Below the pieces are notes generated by a model, which was not told where the DNA came from, did no database searches, and was given only the letters and a program-made list of their open reading frames with translations. Shown here piece by piece: positions 1 to 12,392 of a DNA stretch of 64,000 nucleotides. Each line of letters opens with the position of its first letter. Position 1 is the first letter of the stretch. The stretch lies in NCBI GenBank assembly GCA_030141605.1, contig JAQGDQ010000240.1:1-64000 (forward strand). Direction: 5' to 3'. Both the position numbers and the translations under genes were made by a program. This DNA comes from Tubiluchus corallicola (Eukaryota; Priapulida; Priapulimorpha; Priapulimorphida; Tubiluchidae).

Positions 1-821
1 GTATCGACTTTTCTGTACAAAAGGGGGGTAATTAACCCCCAATATGAAGACTAAGTATTGAAAAAGTAAAAAATTCTTTTTTTAGTACATTTATTAGTTG
101 ATTTAATCTCTTTATTTTCTTCACCCGTGCTTTCCTGTTCCTAGTGTTTTTTTTTTATGTTCTGTCTCTCTCTCCCTCTTTTCCCTCTTTTGATGTTGAT
201 TGAAGGTTATAATAATAGTTAAGTGATTTACTGATTATGTTTCTCATGGTTGCTGTGGTTATTATTTTCCATGTATAATTGAGACTGAGAGACTTCTGGG
301 ACAAATCTATTAATATTATTACTGATGTACTGAGATCCTATCTTGGTTGTTAGCGTTGCTCATTTCTAAGGTTTAAAGTTACATTTTAGATTAAAGCTTG
401 TCGAAAATGTAGGTTACTATGTGCTGTTTTCTCATAAGTTAGCTGGAGGTCTTTTTTGTTGGTTTTGTGCAAAAAAACAAAACATGAAATGTGAAACAAA
501 CATGCAAAATCCTTTTTGTAACATCTGCACTGAAATTGCAGTCTGTGCATCATTCATGCACTTGGTTTTTATTTGCTGAAAATGTTAACTGTTTAAATGA
601 TAATTGAATTCATTCTGAAATTTGATTAAATTACTGACAGTTTAGTTGTGAATTTAAACTGCTTTGTAATTTTTTGAAGAAGATTCTTCCATTTACATAA
701 TTATAGTTGTCATCTAAATGGCAATTTATTACTGCTTCACTTAGTTATGCAAGTCATGATTCCGGAATTAAAAAAGAGGAAGAATTTAGAGAATATTAAT
801 AATAGTAATAGTAATGATAGC

Positions 822-915
<94 letters not shown>

Positions 916-1104
916 GTAATAGTAATAGTAATAGTAATAGTAATAGTAATAGTAATAGTAATAGTAATAGTAATGATAGCACTTGTGGTAGTGGTAGTCG
1001 TAGTTGTAGTCGTAATAATAATAATAATAATTTTGATTAAATTTGATTTAATAAAATTCACTTTTATGGTTTTAAAAAAGAACCACTATTGTTTTATATT
1101 GTAG
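1..1104. other. Upstream intron of WASHC2
   Basis: AT-rich non-coding sequence before the first recognisable WASHC2 exon. It ends in a splice acceptor (TTTTATATTGTAG) directly before 1105. No further WASHC2 exon was recognised here; earlier exons must lie left of the window. The only structure is the trinucleotide array near 822-975. Confidence 0.6.
822..975. repeat. (AAT)n followed by (TAGTAA)n microsatellite
   Basis: A pure AAT run to about 914 passes into a hexamer TAGTAA run to about 974. Poly-Asn, poly-Leu and poly-Ile reading frames here are by-products of the repeat. It sits about 130 bp before a WASHC2 exon. Confidence 0.95.
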
Positions 1105-1875
1105 GGAAGAGCAAAAGGACAAACATCACGTCGATTACCGTCTCGTAGCAGGTCGAGGCAACTTCCGAAATCAACTAGTATGCCCGAAGATGTTTCAGAT
1201 GGAGCAGCTGCTGCGGATCGTGATTTGTCGAAATTGTTGAACTCTGTGGAAGCATCGTCATCACGGCGACCTCATTCCGATATATTTGATTCTGTTGTCA
1301 AGGAAGATTTCCCTCGTGATGTAGTGACTCCAGCAAATGCAGCTGTGCTTCCACAGAAATCAAAAACAGATGCCGATAACAGTGTTAGTTCTGAATACGA
1401 TAAACATAAGTTAAAAACAAGTGATGATCATGATCCATTAACCGATTCTGTTTCGGCAAACACAGGTTCCAATAATAAAGATTTATTTTCTTCTGTGTCC
1501 AAAACAGAACCACCAAGTTCATCATCGGCAGATACAGGAAAAAACACTTTCACAAAAACTACCAAACCTATTAGCTCCGTGGTGGACATTTTCAATGATG
1601 ATGTGGACGACGATGATGACGACGACGATATATTTAGTTCTGTAAAATCTAGTTCAACAAAATCAAAAGTTAATTCGGTGTCAACACCAGAATCAAAAAC
1701 AGTTCCTGTTGCTAAGCAATTAAACATTCCTACTCGGCCTTCTGTGGTATCTAAACAATTAAATAGCTCTAAAGAGTCTACTAAACCTAAAGAATTGTCA
1801 TCTTCCTTAGCAACTTCCACCGAACCTAAACAGGCAGTGGTTTCTAAGCCAGATACTAGTGTAAACACCAAAAAG
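1105..1875 (+). CDS. WASHC2: WASHC2 exon (basic patch and acidic tail)
   Basis: 257 codons, phase 0 at both ends; acceptor TTGTAG before 1105 and donor AAG|GTAAAA after 1875. It holds the basic patch and an acidic run of nine aspartates around DDVDDDDDDDD, then DIFSS. An ATG at 1180 is internal and not the start. Confidence 0.85.
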
Positions 1876-3330
1876 GTAAAATTTATAATAAAGTAATACA
1901 GCTAATTGGCTGAAATTTGAAGAAGCTGTAGACTGTGCAAAAATTGTAGAAACTAGTTAGTACTAGCTGGCAAATCATTCTGTGTGTGGTTTAAGTTACA
2001 CTTGTTCTGTTGAAACTTACTGATTTTATGTTTGTCTGATACATTAAGCTCTGTTACTGTTGTACATAATTGGTCTGTTATTTGCATCCATTTTGCTATT
2101 GTTTTCCTGTTCCAAAAAGCTTATATTGTGTGCAAGAATGTGGTTGTATAATTACATTATACATGAAAATGATACAACAGATTGTAGGTGGTATTGTTAC
2201 AACGAAAGTTGCTAAATGCTTTGTTTGCAGTGCTAGGTGAAATGTACAGTGAATCATCCAAACCAACCTACGTGAACACTATGTAGGTTGTAGCAAGTAG
2301 AAAAGCAGAAAAATTTAGTTGGAAGTTAAATAAGTAGCCATAGCAGCTATAATTTGGGTAGCTGTGCTAACATGTTGGCTGACCAGAGGTTGTAACTGAA
2401 TCTTTTTGATTGCCTATTTTAGGACATGGTAGCTAACCTAAGAGACAAAAAAGTAGATGATATATTTAATGATGACACTGACATATTTGACAACATTCCA
2501 AGTGTTGTGAAATCTACTTCCACAACAAAAAATAAATCCACCAGAGTTGCTGGCTCTATTTTCAATGATGAATTTGGTAAGTTTTGTTGAAATCTCAAAA
2601 AATGTTCATGGAAACATCTTACTATAAATAGTAATACTTATAATAGTGGTTTGTGCCAAACTAGATAGTTGTTAAATTCTCAAGGTGAAACCACGAAGTT
2701 ATGTATTAAGAAAAAATTTGCATGAGAAAAGACTTTCTCATATCAGGCAGCTTCTAGGAAATTATACCTATACTTTGCTGTGGAATGTGGATTGAAAAGC
2801 AGTGAATTATTACACATTTATCACTTGTAATATGTAATTGATAGTTTTAAAAAGTATAATTCTGAAAGAAAGATGATATTAAGTGATGGACACTAAGAAC
2901 TATTTTATTGCATTATGTTGTAGAGGAGAGCATGTTTTAATTTTTGTCTGTTTTTGTGTGAGCTTGACTATAAGCTTAGCTCTGCAAGCTACTGTTGCGA
3001 TTTCTTTTGATTTTGGCATTTATTGTCAAGTTTACTGAACAAACCTAGTCCCTGCCATGTATCATAATGTACAGAGAAAACCTGCTATTTGAAAATTAAC
3101 AGACACTGAAAAATTGCAATTTTTGTTACTGTAGATGCTATATTTTTTTTGCTGCAGACGATATATTTGCTGATTTGCCAACGCCGCCGTCAAAGCCATC
3201 GCCATCAGAAACGAAGGAAAATTCAACAGACCCAGCTAAATCTCGTAAATCCAGCAAGAAACTACCTTCCATCTTTGACAACGACTATCCAGATATTTTT
3301 GATGATCCACTAAACGCAATGTCGAAATAA
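1105..3330 (+). CDS. WASHC2: WASH complex subunit 2 (FAM21), C-terminal part
   Basis: Three exons (1105-1875, 2423-2576, 3158-3330) join in phase and encode the last 365 residues of WASHC2/FAM21; the N-terminal head lies outside the window to the left. In the family, this protein's long disordered tail carries repeated acidic LFa motifs that bind VPS35 of retromer and bring the actin-nucleating WASH complex to endosomes. Seen here: a basic start (GRAKGQTSRRLPSRSRSR) matching the basic stretch of animal FAM21 tails, repeated acidic D-I-F motifs (DDDIFSS, DDIFNDDTDIFD, SIFNDEFDDIFAD), and the terminal SIFDN..DIFDDPLNA signature next to the stop, which is diagnostic for the family. Lysine, serine and threonine dominate between the motifs. 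The gene is convergent with the collagen gene downstream. Symbol given by homology of the C-terminal signature. Confidence 0.88.
2423..2576 (+). CDS. WASHC2: WASHC2 exon (DIF repeats)
   Basis: Acceptor CTATTTTAG, donor TTTG|GTAAGT. Reads DMVANLRDKKVDDIF and then DDTDIFDNIPSVVKS and GSIFNDEF. Ends one base into a codon that is completed by the next exon. Too short to appear as a long open frame. Confidence 0.85.
3158..3330 (+). CDS. WASHC2: WASHC2 terminal coding exon
   Basis: Acceptor TTTTTTTGCTGCAG. The split codon gives D-DIFADLPTPPSKP, then KKLPSIFDNDYPDIFDDPL and NAMSK, stop TAA at 3328-3330. The IFDDPLNA ending is the family hallmark. AATAAA around 3936 could serve as a poly(A) signal, giving a 3-prime UTR of about 600 bases. 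Confidence 0.88.
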
Positions 3331-3916
3331 TTATTTTCTTGCTCTTTTCGTTTTTTCACTCATTAATCGAGCTTTCAGAAGTGGTGGGTGTTAGATGCAA
3401 AGCCTCATCTTGTCAGGAGAAATGCACATTAAATTATCATTTTCCGAGCTTTTAAGCGCAGTCCATTAGAAAACTGGCCAGAAAATTGATACTAGCAATA
3501 CCAAGAAACTGTTTCAAGTGCACATTGCATTTATTAATACGACTCGATGGAAATGTTGGATGAATAGTTAGCTAACTCAATCAAATACAATGTTGAATGT
3601 TTTACAATATCGGTAACAATTTTAAGTAGAAAAGAATTTTATCTTTTGGTTTTACTATGCAGGCATGCTGCGGATAACTAACAACGTTCATTATGTTACT
3701 AATAGTAACCATCACAAACAAGCTGAACTTTTGCAAGTCGTCCTAAAGGACAAATTTTTTGGACATCTGTTTATAAATATTTCTCAAAATCTTTTTCAAT
3801 TCTTTCAACATGTGCCTGCATCGTATTCACCAAAGCTTATGAAGAAGAAATTTTAATGAATTACTCTGAATCATATCGATAAAACACAGATTATAGATGG
3901 CTACATTGAAGAATTA

Positions 3917-4167
3917 ATCTTGCTTTCATTTTAAAAATAAAGCACATATTTTGCAACCCATTGTGGGTTGCTTCTTCAGTGTTAAGGCAAGAAATATGGG
4001 AAATCTTGAAATACAAAAACCATACAGAATAACCCAAACAGAATATCGAAGCACTTTTCTATATTCTGTTGGGGTTTTCTGTATAATTTTATTGATATTT
4101 TCAATTATGGATCCCAAATTTATTAGAACACTCTGAATTATTGAAGGTAATATGAAAGCAGCAAGAT
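3917..4167. repeat. Nested foldback (MITE-like) element
   Basis: Outer arms ATCTTGCTTTCAT (3917-3929) and ATGAAAGCAGCAAGAT (4152-4167) are inverted. Inside lie a perfect small palindrome, GCAACCCA-TTG-TGGGTTGC (3953-3971), and a hairpin with 25-base arms (4022-4046 against 4060-4084). It has no coding content. Likely a non-autonomous DNA element, or 3-prime-UTR structure of WASHC2. Confidence 0.55.
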
Positions 4168-5010
4168 TTTTGGCTTTGGTAGCTGACTTAAAATAACTGT
4201 ATTGATAAAAGCATGATTAGGTGTTAGCCAGTCTTAAGATCAAATCTTGATCTAATTTTTATTTCTTTTCTGTTTTACAGTAGTAGTTCCATCTCACTTT
4301 GACTTACTACACAAAATAATATAACTAGAGCCTGGTCGTCGTATTAATTTCTATTGTCACAGTAAAATGCATATGCAATGTAGGTGAAGAATATGAAGCC
4401 TTTGAAAGATAATTTTAGTTTATAATATATCTGTATGTATCTGACTTTGTTGCCTGATAAATTAACATATTAAGAGCTTGCATGCTACATACAAATACAT
4501 AATTGTCCATTTATATTAAGTACATTCTATCTGGAACATTGGGAGGTGTTTTGGAAAGAACAGTGCATTGTTGAAATTATATTTGTAGGGTATTAGAAGA
4601 AGCACAGTTCAAGCAAAGTTTAGTTTTAGCAGACACTATTTGTAATACTTTCATTGAAGTGAGTGTGACCAAGTGTGTACTGAAACGTACCATTTTACTT
4701 ACATATTTTGGAAATTTATCTAAATTGGGCAATTCCTTGTTTGCAAGCCTTACTGTCTTATGTAGTAATGTAAAATGTAAGGAATTGTTTAGACTGGCAA
4801 AGTATTACTTAAGTGTAACTCACTTTTGTACTTTACTAAAGTATTATTATGTACTATATTTTCTGGTCTTGTTGTTTATGTATAGAAATGTCTTTGTTGT
4901 ATCAGTGTTAGATGTTAAGTTTTTGCATTATGCAATTATTCTTTGAACTGTATATTAGTGTTTATGTCTAGATCACCATTTAAAATTGTGGTCACGGTTT
5001 GACACAGCTA

Positions 5011-5058
5011 AACTCAAATCACTACATGTAATATAACTCAAATCACTACATGTAATAT
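5011..5058. repeat. 24-bp tandem duplication
   Basis: Two identical adjacent copies of a 24-base unit beginning AACTCAAATCACTACATG, at 5011-5034 and 5035-5058. Confidence 0.9.
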
Positions 5059-6296
5059 AACTTAACTACAAATTAATGTAATTGCAGACTAGTCTGAATT
5101 CTGCTTAGGTACTGACATCAGTGACATGTGATTAAATATTTGTATTATATGGCGCCAGCTATACTATTATAATTAAGCAAAATTTAATACATTTAACAAA
5201 AATGAAATTGTAAGATACAGTCTGCTTTAGTGGTCTGTTTCCGAGCACTGCTACTATTGATTTTTTTATCGGGTCAGTATGCTGTACTTGCTGATTTTCT
5301 ATTATGGAATAGAATCAGCATGCACATATGTTTTCATTGTACCTGAAATCATGAACAAATAAATTTGTTTTTTTATAACGATTCATTGATGTTTTATTTC
5401 GAAGTTATTCTTGTGCACAACACCTTGTCTTTTTTTCAACATGAGATACTGCTGTTTTTTACAGGTGTGAATTTACAAATTTTCTATATCAAAAATTTTG
5501 AAATTCTTGTACAGATACATGCAGCATTCGTCTGTCCATTTATTTAGTTTTTTTCTTTCATTCTTACAACAAATATTTGCGAATCAAAGATTATTTTTAG
5601 TTGCTAAGAATCTGCACATGAATACAATTAAACCAGCTTTGGCTGCAAGCATTAGTCCGTAACCTGCACAGCTGCTTTTTTCATTTGATGGCACTAGCTG
5701 ATGGATTTGGTTATAAATTTAACTGCTACTGGAATAGTACATCCAGTTACATAAATTGTGGAAAAGTAGTGCAAACAATATGCGAATGGTGCACATTGAT
5801 TAATAATTATGTGTATTGTAGGATTGCTAGTGTGTTTTTATAAACTCTAGGGCTGTTGTTCCTGTATTGTTACACAGTTGAGGAACAACTAATCACTCGA
5901 GCGGGTGTGCAGAAAAAGTGAATACAATGGTATATTCCAAGTTCTTATCACGTACATAAGGTGCCAAATTTGATAATTTTACTTTTGAACCTGTGTTTAT
6001 AAAATAATTTTAACTAGATCGAGACCTTTCATCTGATGCATAGATCGCCGCAAATGGCGCCGTCATTGGAGCTGTAGCCTCGAATCTTATATAAATATAT
6101 ATTAAGTCCATTCCACCGAAATTAATATATACCATGATATTTTATCACATGCAATTTAATTCTTTCTAATAGCCACGTTTCTCATAAATACCGAGACACT
6201 TATTGTGCCCTAATAGGTGATTATATACTGCAGTAATTACTCTGCTTGTTAATATTCATAGAGTCGGCTGGCGATTTCGGCAACTGTCCTAGATGT

Positions 6297-6511
6297 CTAA
6301 ATACGAGGTTTAGCTGTGGGTTGAAATCTGTGCAGATTGAAAGTCTGTGGAAACATCGGAGGAGTTTCTACCTCTTCCTTGTGCCATTCATGAGTTTTCC
6401 AGTTGTTATGAAGGGGCTCGTGGTAAGGTGGAGGAGGGTGGTGTCTATACGAGTGATGCGGGGGTTCTTCATATATGGGGATCGGCACACAACCACATAC
6501 TCCCGGTGGAC
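6297..6511 (-). CDS. Short collagen exon 3 (CGC and His/Pro-rich tail)
   Basis: Acceptor AATTTTCAG at the 6512 side. The split glycine completes the last triplets, GPPGVCGC, then [17 protein letters not shown] and a tail ending QPTAKPRI, stop TAG at 6297-6299. The tail has no Gly-X-Y repeat. Confidence 0.75.
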
Positions 6512-8120
6512 CTGAAAATTGTATAATATTCGGTTATATTTCCTTTAAATGCAACAATAATTCTAAACTGATTGCATGTTTAAGCACGTCCTTAGTTTTC
6601 CACCACAACAGAGTCTCAGCAGTGCATGCAGTGTTGTCGTCGATTCTGCGTTGCGTCTTTATGGTGCAGACGCTCTTACGAGTCTGTCTACCCGTGAGAG
6701 TATGCACGCACGCATTTATGCACTTGCACCGAAATGGGGAAAGATTAAAGGTCTGCTGACAAGCGCTGCAAACTCGCAATTTATAGGCAAAAAATTGAAG
6801 ATAAACTTATAGGTAAGGTGTCAGCGAATTAATCACAGTTGTCTTCGCATTATTTTGTAAATCAAATTTTTTGGCAATTAAAGTTATTAGAAACGAAGAT
6901 CACGTACCTGTTGGTCCTATTGGACCTAGTGGTCCAGTGAGTCCTGTTGGACCAGTCGGTCCAGGAACGCCCATATTTCCCTGTGGCCCAGTTGGTCCAG
7001 ATGGACCTGTTGGACCCGCAGGTCCGGATGCTCCCGGCACACCAGGAGAGCCTGGAGGACCGGCGCAGCAGCCACACCCGCCATGTTTGTTGTTACAACC
7101 ACCCCTGTGTTCTTTGATGTAGTAAAGAAAGACTGAAAAAATACCTTCCAAATACATTTTACCTTCCAAAACCAGCAGTTCTAAAAAGAACTATTAGACG
7201 TAACTATATTCTTCAAATTCGCTTAGTTCTATCAAGATTTTAATTCGTCTAGAATCTAGATTATTAAGTGAGATTTTGCGTAATTTGCATTGGTGCTGGA
7301 AGCGAACAGTCCATTATCAGTTGATAGCCTACTAATTACATAACTGTGTTTAAAGGGAAAACATATAGCAGATCGTAAAACAGAAAACTATTCATCGAGA
7401 TTTGTCAAACAATTAAGCGCTGGATAGCAACTTTTTACAAGATTGTAGTCTAAAATTAGATAGAATGTAATGACAAACTTACTGCAGTTCAAATAAATGG
7501 TTTACTAGTACATAACTATTAATAATAATGATAACTTTCGTCATGTTAGTATATTTCGTATCTTTTTAATCTGTGTTACCGTACCTGTTCTTTTGTTACA
7601 GTGACAGTCAGTCTTTATAATCGTCATCGTCTTCACCAGCACTGTTATCACTACTATCTTTATAACCATCATCATCATTATCGTCCTCATCATCACTATC
7701 ATCATCGTCATCGCTGGTCATTGTCAGTAAGTAATGGCAATTAATTTAAGAATAGGATGTACTAATATCTCTGATTTTGTCTTAACAGATGACTCTAAAA
7801 ACCGTAATTATAGTGCTGCCACTGTCATCTTTGTGACAGCTATAGTACAAGTTAAAAAGGCACGCATTTTAAAGCATATACTTACAGCTGAAGAATTGAG
7901 CGAACGTGAGTCCATCATCATCTTCGACTATAAGATCAGTAATGCACATTTCAACCGCTGTGAAATTGATAGCGCTGTGGTTGTAATCGTATTCTTTCCA
8001 CAGTGGATATAGGCAAAGTTCTACTGATTGAAACAATTCCCATGCATCTTGGCCAGTCACTACAAGCGCCAGATGACAGCAAGAACACGCCAACAAGACG
8101 GTAACAAAGAAATTTGCCAT
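6297..8120 (-). CDS. Secreted short-chain collagen, minicollagen-like
   Basis: Complete three-exon gene: 8120-7886, 7132-6908, 6511-6297, all phases matching; 224 residues. It starts at ATG 8120 with a hydrophobic signal peptide ([15 protein letters not shown]...VVTG). An N-terminal non-collagen domain of about 80 residues follows, with two Cys and N-glycosylation sequons NHS and NFT. Next comes a cysteine cluster ([13 protein letters not shown]), an uninterrupted run of about 18 Gly-X-Y triplets rich in GPT/GPS, a second cysteine pair (GVCGC), and a His/Pro-rich tail ([19 protein letters not shown]). Short triple helices closed by cysteine clusters and proline-rich stretches recall cnidarian minicollagens, but the canonical six-cysteine CXXXC domain is absent. 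Inference: a secreted, disulphide-linked collagen of extracellular matrix or a secreted structure. Family membership is unsure; the gene model is well supported. Confidence 0.75.
6512..6907 (-). other. Intron 2 of the short collagen gene
   Basis: 396 bp, donor ACAG|GTACGT and acceptor TTTTCAG. No other feature seen. Confidence 0.7.
6908..7132 (-). CDS. Short collagen exon 2 (Cys cluster and Gly-X-Y repeat)
   Basis: Acceptor TTTTTTCAG, donor ACAG|GTACGT. Encodes [12 protein letters not shown], the cysteine cluster, then [19 protein letters not shown] and further triplets. The helix runs across the intron into exon 3 without interruption. Confidence 0.8.
7133..7885 (-). other. Intron 1 of the short collagen gene
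   Basis: 753 bp. Contains an imperfect CAT/CATCGT microsatellite near 7620-7725. Nothing else recognised. Confidence 0.65.
7886..8120 (-). CDS. Short collagen exon 1 (signal peptide and N-terminal domain)
   Basis: ATG at 8120-8118 in context GAAATGG; donor AGCT|GTAAGT. The first 24 residues form a signal peptide with likely cleavage near VVTG|QD. The remainder is acidic, ending [15 protein letters not shown]. Confidence 0.75.
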
Positions 8121-9556
8121 TTCACCGTAGTCGACAATCCAAAATTTACGGAAACGTTATTTCTTAAACAAACCGTGCATTGATCAAGAATGACACTACC
8201 ACATATTACTGTCAAAATGTAAAAATAGCTTACATACGCTATTACTTTTTAGGTGAATGTTATTCACTAGAAAAAAATCGCTTTGAGAGTCTTGTTTCCG
8301 GACAGTAGGCTAGCGCACGCAAGTTCGCTTATATGAATCTACCTGTTACCTTTAATTTTTTAGGAATACCTATGTGTCATCACTCCTCTGTCTTACTATA
8401 CACTCTACAGAAACACCAGAATACGGCGTGGTAAGAATCTTACTATATCAGCTCAAAAACATCGTATATATACATATATATCCATATGCATATTTTGCTT
8501 GATTGCTTATAGCTCGCTTTAGTTGGCTAGTCTTTCATATTTTATTAATTGGAGAAAGTGAAGCATGCGATTTTTCCATGAACACACAAGCCAGTTATGT
8601 TTCTGCAGAGCGTAACGCATCAGTGTTCAAGATTTTGAAACTTAAAATAAGTTAGCAAATACTGCTCAAACACATAAATGTTTTCATGCCGTCTAAAGAT
8701 CAATTAAATGATGAAGTTATGTTGGATTACCATTGAAAATTGTGCAGGCAACGTTTCACTACACCTCACTTTTTCTCTCACCCCACTTTTGTGGTATCAC
8801 TCTGCTCCGCTTCGAGTCATTCTTCTTGCGCTTTAGTCCCCGTTTTCTTCTACTTTTGCCACTTTCTGTTGGCGAGATTTTGTTGCCGTTGTTTTTTTGC
8901 ACTCTTATAAATATGTTATAAAAATGTTATCTTACTTAATTTAGATTTGCCTGCTAATCCTTTAATGCGGTACTGTCAGACTTGTTAAAACAATTTTATC
9001 ACGTATCATCTAATAATTGTTTACTGAGGTTATTCATGACACAGGTTGTTTTATATAAAATTTAAAGTGTCTGACAATTTGGGCCAGGTAGATATTTTAT
9101 AGTGTGATAACTCTGCTTTGTCTTAAGTTCTTTGACGAAAGAATTTCGATCTTTCGCATGTAGACAGATGCAGTGACAACATTAAAATAACACTGATATT
9201 ATTACATGTATTTATGCAAATAATTCGTGCAGATCAGAGAGCGAGTTAAGCCCTTTCAGCTTATCTACCTCTGTTCACCACCCAGCTTATTAAAATGTCG
9301 ACTTTTATTGTACTGGTAATTTTCGTAAACGTTAAATTTTTCCTTCTGCGGAGAGAGCCTGAGGCAAAGCAGAGACAAATATGAAATGTGGCAAAACGGT
9401 ACCGCGACAGAACTTAAGTAGCTTATAAACACTTAGTGGTGTACAGATTTTGGTGGGATACACGGTGACTTTAGGGTTAGTTCAAAGATCAAGTTTTATC
9501 CGCCAGCAACGCGGATGTGACATACGCTGACGTTTTTTATTAGGGCTCTATCTTCT

Positions 9557-10048
9557 TATAGTATAGTATGGTATGGTATGGTATGGTATGGTATGGTATG
9601 GTATGGTATGGTATGGTATGGTATGGTATGGTATGGTATGGTATGGTATGGTATGGTATGGTATGGTATGGTATGGTATGGTATGGTGTAGTGTAGTGTA
9701 GTGTAGTGTAGTGTAGTGTAGTGTAGTGTAGTGTAGTGTAGTGTAGTGTAGTGTAGTGTAGTGTAGTGTAGTGTAGTGTAGTGTAGTGTAGTGTAGTGTA
9801 GTGTAGTGTAGTGTAGTGTAGTATAGTATAGTATAGTATAGTATAGTATAGTATAGTATAGTATAGTATAGTATAGTATAGTATAGTATAGTATAGAATA
9901 GAATAGTATAGTATAGTATAGTATAGCATAGTATAGGATATCATAGTATAGCATAGCACACTATAGTATGATATGATATGGCATGGTAGGTATAGTACGG
10001 CACGGTATGGCACGGAACAGCATGGCATAGCATGGCATAGTATATCCT
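9557..10048. repeat. Blockwise pentanucleotide array GGTAT / GTGTA / GTATA
   Basis: A 5-bp tandem array with three sharply bounded sub-blocks: GGTAT to about 9686, GTGTA to about 9820, GTATA to about 9940, then a degenerate tail of GGCAT/GGTAT variants. Long antisense reading frames of LHYTT or LYYTI type are repeat by-products. Confidence 0.97.
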
Positions 10049-10348
10049 ATCGCGGTTGCATTGAAATTGCATCGACATCGAAAAAGGCTTGTCACCATTA
10101 ATTCGAAAAAGACGAAGTTTGCATCTTTTTCTCGATATTGTAACACTACGTTACCTACATAAAATTATGGTGCACAAAGCTGTTTGTCTCTCTTTTCTTC
10201 CGATTAGTTCTTTCGTAGCTTGCTTAACCGCTTATCGTGAGTTTCCATTGGTCTGTTTGGGAAGATCTGCATAAAAAGTAGCAGCAGCAGCAGTAGCAAC
10301 AAATGTAACAAGAGCAACCAATATCAATGTTGCTCCGGCTGTCATTTC

Positions 10349-10762
10349 ATAACCTAACCTAACATAACATAATATCACATAACATAACATAACATAACAT
10401 AACATAACATAACATAACATAACATAACATAACATAACATAACATAACATAACATAACATAACATAACATAACATAACATAACATAACATAACATAACAT
10501 AACATAACATAACATAACATAACATAACATAACATAACATAACATAACATAACATAACATAACATAACATAACATAACATAACATAACATAACATAACAT
10601 AACATAACATAACATAACATAACATAACATAACATAACATAACATAACATAACATAACATAACATAACATAACATAACATAACATAACACTAACGTAACG
10701 TAACGTAACGTAACGTAACGCAACGCAACGCAACGCAACATAACATAACATAACATAACATG
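10349..10762. repeat. (AACAT)n pentanucleotide array with AACGT/AACGC block
   Basis: About 80 units of AACAT, followed by a short internal block of TAACG and CAACG units (10690-10737) and a return to AACAT. Read on the - strand the unit is GTTAT, one base from GGTAT of the neighbouring array. Confidence 0.97.
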
Positions 10763-12392
10763 TCACACAATACATAAAGTTCCCACCACTACCAGCAGTA
10801 TACAACGCCATTATTAAAATCACACCGACTGACATTAACATCAGTATCAACAGCAGCAGCAGCAGTAGCAGTAGCCGCGGTAGTGACAGCGAAAGCAACA
10901 ACAGCAGCTGCAACGATAAGTCCAAGAACAACAACGGTAACGAGACTAACAACGATCATGCCAGGGAAACAATAGACAAACGTATTTCTGTTTTTACGTA
11001 GTAATGCGTGAACAGAACATTTCTGCTAAACAACATCCAGGACTGGAATTAAGGCTCTTGAAACTGAGATCATTGAGTTATAATTTCCTGATATTGCATG
11101 TACATTTATAACACCATTATCACATACTTGCATTAAAATAACAATATTATTATTACAGTACACATTACTGTTGGTACAACTTGAATCAATAATTAATCAG
11201 GAGATACTATTTTGATTGACATGTTGTGCCATTAGTCAGGTATTTCCGCTAGTAAATACCTGCATGTATTCTCTGTCGCAGCTTTTGCGGCAAGTTGAGC
11301 GCATGCTCGTCTTTAACCGCACGATCACTAAGAATAGAAGAGTCCAGCTTAGTGCTTTTCAAGATTTTGTAAGGATGGTAATGAGTCGAGGACGATGTTA
11401 TTTTAACCTTGCCAGTTCAAGCTCAATGACGCTTATTAAATCATGAAATTACAAAATTCGAGAAATGAAATACATTTGGTGAATAATAATCAAGAAATTT
11501 TTCGAAACGCACTCTCACTTTAATCCAAATAACACAGGATTACAAAGTTTTAAAAAACAAAGCTTCACGAAGTTCATAGAATTGGATTTGTTTATGTTAT
11601 TTTAACTGATAAAGAGAATTAATCATTATTACTAGGCTTTATTTGATGCTGAAATACTTGAGAAATACTTAAACTTTTCATAAACTTTCAGAAATAAGGA
11701 AAAGACGACAAAAATTTCATACATAAATATATGCAATCAAATACATGCATTCCACGTTCAACTCTTACTGCTGAATTCTGAATCTTAAAATGTGGCGTGA
11801 AAACTACGACGCGGTGAGATTCACCATAATCGATAGTTCATCAACTTTGTTTGTCCTGCCCAATATCAACATTGTCGAATTAGTGCGTTGTTACAACAAT
11901 AATTATCGCACACACAAAACCGACTCCAACAAGTCCATTTAAATTACTGCCTTATTTGCTCAAAAAAGGAAAATGATTGCATTAGGCAGCAACACAAAAC
12001 AAAAACTTATCATGAACTCATCGGGCGTATTTATTTGCAGTTGTGACAATTATTAATATTTTTACTTTTAACATTTGCTGAAAAATCGCTTATTACAAAA
12101 AAGTATATTTGCGTTTACAAAGACAATAGCAGCTGCTGAACTCCGCGACACGAATAAACGTTCCTTAATGGAATTCATTATTAAATTAATTTAAGTGGTT
12201 GGGTAATAAAGGGCAATTGTGAAAGTCTCAAAGCACAGGGTGTCACCAAACCATAAACGCACTGACGATTTCATGTATTTGACCACTTTGTGCGAAGATG
12301 AAATTGAATGTTTAAACTGTCGTTATTTTATGTATTGTATATTTTGCAGTTTTCATTGAAATTTCTCTTCTGGCCACTCTATAACCGACTCA

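Larger units (their letters stand above)
3331..6296. other. Convergent intergenic region WASHC2 / short collagen
   Basis: Holds the 3-prime UTRs of the two convergent genes, a foldback structure (3917-4167) and a small tandem duplication (5011-5058). No coding exon was recognised; open frames here are short and lack family resemblance. Confidence 0.6.

Noticed and set aside
737-1104. Poly-Leu, poly-Asn and poly-Ile open frames
   Set aside because: Products of the AAT/TAGTAA microsatellite in all frames.
6871-7122. + strand proline-rich open frame
   Set aside because: Antisense shadow of the Gly-X-Y repeat of the collagen gene.
9540-10956. Long LHYTT, LYYTI and MLCYV reading frames
   Set aside because: Pentanucleotide arrays without stop codons; not genes.
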